A stretch of DNA of 64,000 nucleotides from AG25 sp035604455 (lineage in GTDB: Bacteria; Gemmatimonadota; Gemmatimonadetes; Gemmatimonadales; GWC2-71-9), in the NCBI GenBank assembly GCA_035604455.1, contig DATNIM010000009.1, positions 1-64,000 on the forward strand, read 5' to 3'. Made by a program: the position numbers and the translations under genes. Numbering within the stretch: the stretch's first letter is position 1; each line of letters opens with the position of its first letter. The notes beneath the pieces are model-generated. The model was not told the origin of the DNA. It saw only the letters and a program-made list of their open reading frames with translations, and did no database searches. Shown in pieces: positions 58,846-64,000 of the stretch.

Positions 58846-60287
58846 GAGCCGCCGAGCTCCCGCACGACGACCCGCTCGTCGAACGGCCGCCGCTCGCCAC
58901 CCACAAGCTGGTAGGTCTCGTGGCCCTTGCCGGCGAGCAGCACGACGTCGCCCGGGGACGCGAGTCCAAGCGCGAGCGCGATCGCCTCCCGGCGGTCGGC
59001 CACGCGATGGTGTCGCACTCCCATGCCCGCTTCGATCTCGTCGAGGATTTGCTCGGGGTCTTCGGTCCGAGGGTTGTCCGACGTGGCGATGGCGATGTCG
59101 GCCAGCCGCGCGGCGATCGCGCCCATGGGTGCCCGCTTGCCCCGGTCCCGGTCGCCGCCCGCCCCGAACACGACGATGACGCGACCCCGAGTGAGGCCGC
59201 GCACCGCCTCGAGCGCGCGGGCGAGTGCGTCCGGCGTATGCGCGTAGTCACGGAGCACCGTGCACGGGCGACGCGCGATGCGTTCCATACGCCCCGGCAC
59301 ACTCGGGGCATGGGTCAGGCGGTCGGCGACCGCGGCGAGCGGCACGCCGAGTCCGAGCGCGCACGCCGCCACCGCGAGCGCGTTGCTCACGTTGAAGCGG
59401 CCGAGCAGGGGTAGCGCGACCGGAGCGCTCGAGCCCCGAGCAACGAGGGCGAAACGCGCACCCTGGTCATCGATCGCGACGTCATGCGCCTGGACGTCGG
59501 CCGCGTCGCCGAACGTGACCCGGGGCTCCCGCGGTGGCAGCCGCGCCCACGCGGGGTCGTCCGCGTTCACGACCTCGAGTCCGTCGGGCGCGAGGTAGGT
59601 GGCGAGGCGGGCCTTGGCTTGGAAGTACGCCTCCTCGGTGCCGTGATAATCGAGGTGATCGCGCGTGAGGTTGGTGAAAATCGCCGCGCGAAACCGCAGT
59701 CCGTCGAGCCGGTGCTGATCGAGGCTGTGCGAGGACGCCTCCATCGCGACTCCGCGCGCGCCGCTTGCCACCAGGGCCGCGAGCGTGGCCTGGAGCTCGA
59801 CCGGGCCCGGCGTCGTGAGGGTGCCCGCGTCGACCGCGACCGGGGCGCCGTGCGGATCGAAGGCGCCGAGCGTGCCGATCGATCCCATGGGTTCGAGCGC
59901 GCCCAGCACGTGTTGGGCGAGAGTCACGCAAGTCGTCTTACCGTTCGTCCCCGTGACGCCGACGAGATCGAGGCGACCCGCAGGCTCGCCGAAATACGTG
60001 GCGGCCGCAACGGCGGCCGCGCGCCGGCCGTCGCGCACGGGAATCTGCAACAGCTCGGCGGCTTGGGGCGTTTCCACGAGTGCGGCCGCCGCGCCCGCGT
60101 TCGCGGCGTCCCGAACGAACCGGTGACCATCGTCCGTCGTGCCGCGAACGGCGCAGAACAGCATGCCCGGCTTTACTCGCCGGCTGTCCGTCGCCACCCC
60201 GGTCAGTACAAGCGGCGCCTCGGGCGCCGGCGCGGGGAGCAGGCCCGCGCGCTCGAGGGCCGCGGTAACCAGGCGGAGCGCGGTCAC
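58842..60287 (-). CDS. murE: UDP-N-acetylmuramoyl-tripeptide synthetase MurE
   Basis: MurE adds the third stem residue. The 481-residue product has GVATDSRRVKPGMLFCAV, VGVTGTNGKTTCVTLAQHVL, NLTRDHLDYHGTEEAYFQAK, and VLRDYAHTPDALARALEAV. The specificity region reads SDNPRTEDPEQILDEIEAG; the DNPR motif is the usual mark of meso-diaminopimelate enzymes. The GTG at 60287 overlaps ftsI by 4 bases (GTGA). The open frame before it is a shadow. Confidence 0.96.
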   Translation of the reverse strand: MTALRLVTAALERAGLLPAPAPEAPLVLTGVATDSRRVKPGMLFCAVRGTTDDGHRFVRDAANAGAAAALVETPQAAELLQIPVRDGRRAAAVAAATYFGEPAGRLDLVGVTGTNGKTTCVTLAQHVLGALEPMGSIGTLGAFDPHGAPVAVDAGTLTTPGPVELQATLAALVASGARGVAMEASSHSLDQHRLDGLRFRAAIFTNLTRDHLDYHGTEEAYFQAKARLATYLAPDGLEVVNADDPAWARLPPREPRVTFGDAADVQAHDVAIDDQGARFALVARGSSAPVALPLLGRFNVSNALAVAACALGLGVPLAAVADRLTHAPSVPGRMERIARRPCTVLRDYAHTPDALARALEAVRGLTRGRVIVVFGAGGDRDRGKRAPMGAIAARLADIAIATSDNPRTEDPEQILDEIEAGMGVRHHRVADRREAIALALGLASPGDVVLLAGKGHETYQLVGGERRPFDERVVVRELGGS

Positions 60288-62209
60288 GGCACGGGCGCAG
60301 CGAACACCGTGACGGCCGTGCCCGCGCGGGCCGAGTCGCCGGCGGCAGGCTCGGTGCGCCGCACGGTTCCCGAGCCGTTCAGGACGACCTCGAACCCGCG
60401 CTCGCGCAGCACGCGAACCGCGGCCCGCACGTCGCGCCCCGCCACCGCCGGGACCAACTCCTCGATCGGTACGCTCGTCGCGGAATCGTGGGGCCACGGG
60501 ACGACCTGAACGTCGAGCTCCCCGTCGTCTGCGTCCGCCCCCGTCGCGAGGGCGCGCGGCGCCTCGGCGAGCCGGGCGCGCTCAAGCGGCACGTCGCGCG
60601 CGGCGAGCGCCTGTTCGAGCATCGCCCTGGTCAACGGGGCCGCCGTCTCCGCCGCGAAGTAACTCCCGGCCCGTGGGTCCTCGATCTTCACCACGATCAC
60701 GAGCTGCGGGTGGTCGGCGGGGAACAGCGCGGCGAAGGACGCCGTGTAGTCCCCGGGCACGTAGCGCCCGTTCACCACCCGGCGAGCCGTGCCGGTCTTC
60801 GCCGCCACGGCGAAGTGAGCGAGCGATGCCTCGGTGCCGGTCCCGTGCTCGACCACGGCGCGAAGCAGCGCGCGGAGCGAGTCCGCTACGGCAGGCGTAA
60901 CGGCTCGGCGGACAGGTTCGGGGAGGTGGCGATACAACGCCGTGCCGTCCGGTCCCCGGACTTCTCGGATCAAGGTCGGTGTCATCAGAACGCCCCCCGC
61001 GGCGAGCGCCGCATAGGCGGCTGCCACCTGGATCGGCGTGACCGCGAGCTCGTACCCCATGGCCAAGCTCGCCTGGCTCGTCCCACGCCACAGGCTCGGA
61101 AGACGCAACCGCCCACCCGCCTCGCCCGGAAACTCGACCCCGGTCGGTATGCCGAAACCGAAGTCGCGAAGCGTCGTGTACTGCGCGGCCGGGGAGAGGC
61201 GGTCGGCAAACTGCACGATGGCGATGTTGCTCGATACCCGGATGGCATCGGCGAGGGTGAGCGCGTCGAGCGGCTCTTCGTCCACGATCAGACGATGCCC
61301 GACCCGCCAGCGCCCGCCTTCACCCGACACGCGCTCCGTGGGGCTCACGAGCCCGCGCTCGATGAGGGCCGCCGCCGCGAAGATCTTTACGATCGAGCCC
61401 GGTTCGAAGGCGTCCGTGAACGCGCTCGGGCGCTCGGGTCCGTCGCGGCGCTCGGACGCCGCGGCGAGCACTTCGCCGGTCGCGGGGTCGAGCATGATGA
61501 CGTCGCCGCCATCGGCCTGCGTGCGCGCGAGCGCCGCGTCCAAGGCCCGCTGCGCAATGTCTTGGAGCTCTGCGTCCAGGGTGAGGAACACGTCGTTGCC
61601 ACTCACGGGCTGCGCGAGGACACGGGCGGGCGAAACGTATTGTCGGCCTTCGCGATCCTTCAGCACGACCGCGGCCCCGGGCCGCCCGGCGAGCACGCTA
61701 TCAAGGGCGAGCTCAAGCCCCGTGGTCCCCCGACCCTCATCCGAAACCCGGCCGATGACGCTCGCCGCCAGGTCGACGCGCGGATAGAAACGGTTGAGCA
61801 CGGGCTCGAGGTGGACGCCCCGAAGCGCGCGGAGGGGCTGCACGTCGACGGAGCTGTACGGCCCGGCGAAGTAGGCATACCGCTCGCGCAAGGCCGCTCG
61901 CACGGTCGCGGCCGGCACGTGCAGCTGTGCAGCGATGAGCCCAGCATCGTGGTCGGGATCCCGCAGTTCGTTGGGCGCGAGGCCGACGTGATAGGTCTCT
62001 TCCGTGACGGCGAGCGGCGTGCCCTTGCGATCGAGCAGCGCCCCGCGACGAGCGGGCAGGGCGACCCGCTCGGTGCGTTGGGCCTGCGCCTCGGCTGCCC
62101 AGCGTCCCCCTTGCACGAGCTGGACGTCGGCCGCCCGAGCGAGCAGACCCGCGAGTCCAAGGAAAATGGCCGCGGCGACGACCTGGAGACGCACGGTGGG
62201 CTTGGCCAT
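60284..62209 (-). CDS. ftsI: Class B penicillin-binding protein FtsI (PBP3) with C-terminal PASTA domain
   Basis: FtsI is the septal transpeptidase paired with FtsW. The 641-residue protein has one N-terminal membrane segment (about 8-27), a dimerisation domain (about 50-190), and the transpeptidase domain with S272-x-x-K275 (GSIVK), S326-x-N328 (SSN) and K471-T-G473. The last 65 residues (VPIEELVPAVAGRDVRAAVR, ending GTAVTVF) form a PASTA domain, which is absent from E. coli FtsI but known in Firmicutes, Actinobacteria and some other phyla. It follows ftsL by 4 bases. Confidence 0.95.
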   Translation of the reverse strand: MAKPTVRLQVVAAAIFLGLAGLLARAADVQLVQGGRWAAEAQAQRTERVALPARRGALLDRKGTPLAVTEETYHVGLAPNELRDPDHDAGLIAAQLHVPAATVRAALRERYAYFAGPYSSVDVQPLRALRGVHLEPVLNRFYPRVDLAASVIGRVSDEGRGTTGLELALDSVLAGRPGAAVVLKDREGRQYVSPARVLAQPVSGNDVFLTLDAELQDIAQRALDAALARTQADGGDVIMLDPATGEVLAAASERRDGPERPSAFTDAFEPGSIVKIFAAAALIERGLVSPTERVSGEGGRWRVGHRLIVDEEPLDALTLADAIRVSSNIAIVQFADRLSPAAQYTTLRDFGFGIPTGVEFPGEAGGRLRLPSLWRGTSQASLAMGYELAVTPIQVAAAYAALAAGGVLMTPTLIREVRGPDGTALYRHLPEPVRRAVTPAVADSLRALLRAVVEHGTGTEASLAHFAVAAKTGTARRVVNGRYVPGDYTASFAALFPADHPQLVIVVKIEDPRAGSYFAAETAAPLTRAMLEQALAARDVPLERARLAEAPRALATGADADDGELDVQVVPWPHDSATSVPIEELVPAVAGRDVRAAVRVLRERGFEVVLNGSGTVRRTEPAAGDSARAGTAVTVFAAPVP

Positions 62210-62213
62210 CGGC

Positions 62214-62498
62214 CTAGCGCGGTGCGGCGGGCATCGGGAGCAGGATCATCTCCGTGTCGGCGGGCAGGTGCAGACCCCGCGCCACGGCCCGCGGGACAAG
62301 CTCGGTCCGGCCCTCAGCTTCCCGGATCCGCCGCTCGAGGTCGGCGCGATGCCCCTCCAGCGCTGCTCGCTCTTCCCGGAGCGCCGCGAGCTCTCGCGCG
62401 GCGCGGATCGCGGCGGTTTGGCGGGCGATCACCACCCAGGCCGCGCCGAGAAAGGCAACGAGCCAGAGCGCGACCCAGTGCCGGCCCTTAAGCGCCAT
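62214..62498 (-). CDS. ftsL: FtsL-like cell division protein
   Basis: The 94-residue protein has a short basic start (MALKGRHW), one membrane helix (about 8-24), and then a heptad-rich charged coiled coil (AAIRAARELAALREERAALEGHRADLERRIREAE region). That is the layout of FtsL and FtsB. It lies in the standard FtsL position, directly between rsmH and ftsI, and overlaps rsmH by 11 bases. Sequence identity in this family is too low to tell more. Confidence 0.88.
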   Translation of the reverse strand: MALKGRHWVALWLVAFLGAAWVVIARQTAAIRAARELAALREERAALEGHRADLERRIREAEGRTELVPRAVARGLHLPADTEMILLPMPAAPR

Positions 62499-63402
62499 CG
62501 GTCGCCTCGAACGCGCGGAAGCGCGCGGCGCGCGCCCGCGGGTTCTGTTCCACTTCCGCCGCGGCGGGCCGGATCGGTCGCGGTGTGAGCACGCGGCCGA
62601 GCGGGCGACCGCGACACGTGCAGACGGGCTGTCCTGGGGGACAGACGCACGCGCGAGCCCACTCGCGGAACGCGTGCTTCACGATCCGGTCTTCTCCCGA
62701 ATGGTAGCTGATGACGCCCAGGCGACCGCCGGGCACGAGCGCGCTTCGCAGCGCGGGGAGCGCGTGCTCGAGCTGGTCCAGCTCCCCGTTCACGGCGATA
62801 CGCAGGGCCTGAAACAGGCGCGCGAACTCAGAGGGGCCTGACCGCGGCCCGAGCGTCGCGCGAATGGCGTTGACCAGGTGGTCACTCGTGGCAAACGGCT
62901 CGCGCGCCCGCCTTCGCACGACCTCTCGGGCAAGCCGCCGGGCCCGTCCGGGAGCGAGGTCCGCGAACTCGGCGAAGGCGTGCGCGAGCCGTTCTTCTGG
63001 CGAGGTATTGAGCAGGTCCGCCGCGGTGGGCCCGCGGGGCTCCATGCGCATGTCGAGCGGCGCGCCCCGGCGAAAACTGAAGCCGCGCTCGGACTGATCG
63101 AGCTGATGTGAAGAGACTCCGAGGTCGAGGAGGATCCGGTCGGGCTGGAAGCGGGCGATTTCGCTCAAGGCTACGGGCGCCGCGAACGCGGCGGTGCGGT
63201 AGGTAATCCCCGCATCACCCAGCCGGCTGCGGGCCACAGCGACCGCGTCTGGATCGCGGTCGAACGCGAGCACCGCGGCACCCGCGGCCTGGAGGAGGGC
63301 CGCGTGGCCCCCGCCGCCCAGCGTCCCGTCCACCGCGCGCGTCCCGCCCATTGCCCAGGCCCGCACGGCGTCAACGAGCGCGGGGTCATGATAGGTCGGC
63401 GT
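62488..63402 (-). CDS. rsmH: 16S rRNA m4C1402 methyltransferase RsmH
   Basis: RsmH methylates C1402 in the ribosomal P site. The catalytic SAM region VDGTLGGGGHAALL, then RILLDLGVSSHQLDQSERGFSFR and LVPGGRLGVISYHSGEDRIVKHAF are clear. The first common start, GTG at 63366, would remove the family N-terminus. The frame is open upstream, and residues TYHDPALVDAV match the conserved HxPVLLxEV start. GGAGG sits 7 bases before an ACG at 63402 that gives TPTYHDP, so I place the start there: 304 residues. An ACG start is rare and is marked as tentative. It overlaps ftsL by 11 bases. Confidence 0.93.
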   Translation of the reverse strand, partial: TPTYHDPALVDAVRAWAMGGTRAVDGTLGGGGHAALLQAAGAAVLAFDRDPDAVAVARSRLGDAGITYRTAAFAAPVALSEIARFQPDRILLDLGVSSHQLDQSERGFSFRRGAPLDMRMEPRGPTAADLLNTSPEERLAHAFAEFADLAPGRARRLAREVVRRRAREPFATSDHLVNAIRATLGPRSGPSEFARLFQALRIAVNGELDQLEHALPALRSALVPGGRLGVISYHSGEDRIVKHAFREWARACVCPPGQPVCTCRGRPLGRVLTPRPIRPAAAEVEQNPRARAARFRAFEATDGA

Positions 63403-63426
63403 TGGCGTTCCTCCCGCGTGGACGAC

Positions 63427-63453
63427 GGCCCCGCCTGCAGAGCAGACGGGGCC
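63427..63453 (-). other. Strong hairpin in the rsmH leader
   Basis: On the minus strand GGCCCCGUCUGC (63453-63442) pairs with GCAGGCGGGGCC (63438-63427) around a 3-base loop (12 bp, one G-U). It lies between the tRNA-Asp 3' end and the rsmH Shine-Dalgarno (63414-63410), with 12 bases to spare. No U run follows, so it is not a standard terminator. Confidence 0.7.
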
Positions 63454-63483
63454 GGGTTTCTCATCCCGCGACGCGGGTTCAGG

Positions 63484-63557
63484 CGGGGCTGACGGGGCTC
63501 GAACCCGCGACCTCCGGTGTGACAGACCGGCACTCTAACCAGCTGAGCTACAGCCCC
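63484..63557 (-). tRNA. tRNA-Asp (anticodon GUC)
   Basis: On the minus strand a full cloverleaf is seen: acceptor GGGGCTG with CAGCCCC, D arm GCTC-AGCTGGTTA-GAGT, anticodon stem CCGGT with ACCGG closing the loop CTGTCAC (anticodon GTC), and T arm GCGGG-TTCGAGC-CCCGT. The discriminator base is G, as required for tRNA-Asp. The 3' CCA is not encoded. It lies 80 bases ahead of rsmH in the same direction. Confidence 0.96.
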
Positions 63558-63574
63558 TTGCGACGGAAAGATCG

Positions 63575-63603
63575 AATATAGGCCGCCGGAAAACCCAATT
63601 CAA
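63575..63603 (-). promoter_or_regulatory. Promoter of tRNA-Asp and the dcw cluster
   Basis: On the minus strand TTGAAT (63603-63598) is followed after exactly 17 bases by TATATT (63580-63575). The predicted start near 63568 is about 10 bases before the tRNA 5' end. There is no terminator between the tRNA and rsmH, so the dcw genes may be read from here, after tRNA processing. Confidence 0.65.
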
Positions 63604-63607
63604 TGGC

Positions 63608-64000
63608 TCAGAAGTTGGTGCACTGAAACTGCCCTTTCACCTTGGGCATCACCGCTTCGAATTTCCCGAGCGTCTGGAGCATCTGGTTCACGAAGTTCGG
63701 CTCCACGCGCGCGCCGGTAATCAGCGCGTCTTTCGTCCGCACGATCCGCTCGTTCAAGGCCGCCGCATTGGTGCAGCTCTTCGCCTTCACCATATCGGCG
63801 TAGGGGCCGGCGAGCGAGGCCACGGACGCAATCCCGAACCAGAAGTTCGCCTGCACACGCACCTGCTCGCGCGCCCCGAGCGTGTCGGCGGGGCTCCGTG
63901 GCGCCACGATGGCGAGCGTCTGGGTGAGCCAGTCATAGGCCCGCGCGTAGGCGCCGGCCTGCGCGAGCCTCGAGCCGCCCGTGAGGAGCAGCACCGCCGC
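63608..64000 (-). CDS. TPR-like protein of unknown function (5' end outside window)
   Basis: About 130 C-terminal residues are visible and the frame runs off the window edge. The helical pattern (LAQAGAYARAYDWLTQTLAI, then QVRVQANFWFGIASVASL) suggests tetratricopeptide-type repeats. It ends with QFQCTNF. The GTG at 63994 is probably internal rather than the true start. I do not recognise the family. It is transcribed in the same direction as the dcw cluster but ends 5 bases before the tRNA promoter. Confidence 0.6.
   Translation of the reverse strand, partial: AAVLLLTGGSRLAQAGAYARAYDWLTQTLAIVAPRSPADTLGAREQVRVQANFWFGIASVASLAGPYADMVKAKSCTNAAALNERIVRTKDALITGARVEPNFVNQMLQTLGKFEAVMPKVKGQFQCTNF

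Noticed and set aside
63427..63453. Intrinsic terminator between tRNA-Asp and rsmH
   Set aside because: The hairpin is strong but no U run follows it in either direction, and the dcw genes need a path from the upstream promoter.
1..64000. CRISPR arrays, insertion sequences, prophage or integron elements
   Set aside because: No repeated spacer pattern, transposase, integrase or phage gene is visible; coding density and base composition are even throughout.
1..64000. Selenoprotein genes using in-frame TGA
   Set aside because: Because selB is present I looked for genes split by TGA at Cys-aligned positions; all recognised enzymes are complete without recoding.

Overview
This 64 kb window is a dense, high-GC bacterial chromosome segment. 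It is almost entirely one-directional: of about 50 protein genes, all but one (mazG) lie on the minus strand. Genes are packed end to end, and many junctions are 4-base ATGA/GTGA or 1-base TAATG/TGATG overlaps. The gene set points to a Gram-negative, diderm organism: a TonB-dependent receptor, lipoproteins with lipoboxes, an outer-membrane barrel and a full dcw cluster. FlgD-like C-terminal tags, a pyrophosphate-dependent phosphofructokinase, HprK with a mannose-type PTS, and a class B PBP carrying a PASTA domain fit Gemmatimonadota or a close FCB-group relative. That placement is inference; no rRNA is present. I see no insertion sequences, prophage, CRISPR array or other clear mobile DNA.

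Layout, read in the direction of transcription (high to low coordinates). (1) At 63.6-64.0 kb is the 3' end of a TPR-like gene of unknown function. (2) A promoter at 63575-63603 precedes tRNA-Asp(GUC) and the dcw cluster: rsmH, ftsL, ftsI, murE, murF, mraY, murD, ftsW, murG, then (with its own promoter) murC, ftsQ, ftsA, ftsZ. It continues into an M23 peptidase, hisA, a VWA membrane protein, ftsY, recG and asnS. mraZ, murB and ddl are absent. (3) alr and the lone plus-strand gene mazG diverge at about 39.5 kb from interlocked promoters. (4) alr leads into cdd, a lipoprotein plus outer-membrane barrel pair, the tRNA methylthiotransferases mtaB and miaB, and comFB, ending at an intrinsic terminator at 32.7 kb. 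(5) Then come PPi-phosphofructokinase, a methylmalonyl-CoA-mutase-type large subunit, a small membrane protein, an FmdB zinc ribbon, argS, a PfkB kinase, purM, the riboflavin genes ribD-ribE-ribAB-ribH, nusB and a glycosyltransferase. (6) The block hprK-IIA-IIB-IIC-IID-HPr-EI is followed by metK, ahcY, a bifunctional nuclease and a membrane-anchored hypothetical protein. (7) A cobalamin riboswitch with an intrinsic terminator heads btuF-btuC-btuD-btuB, a beta-propeller lipoprotein resembling BtuG, recO and selB. (8) A small secreted protein with its own terminator and the 5' three quarters of clpB end the window.

The most interesting region is the B12 operon. It pairs BtuB with a propeller lipoprotein that may be a BtuG-type surface B12 receptor, and it appears to carry recO and selB under the same riboswitch. 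Other points worth checking are four genes that seem to need unusual start codons (rsmH ACG, ftsW CTG, the 12.1 kb gene CTG, btuF TTG), the interlocked alr/mazG promoters, several promoters placed so close to start codons that the mRNAs would be leaderless or nearly so, and a strong hairpin in the rsmH leader.
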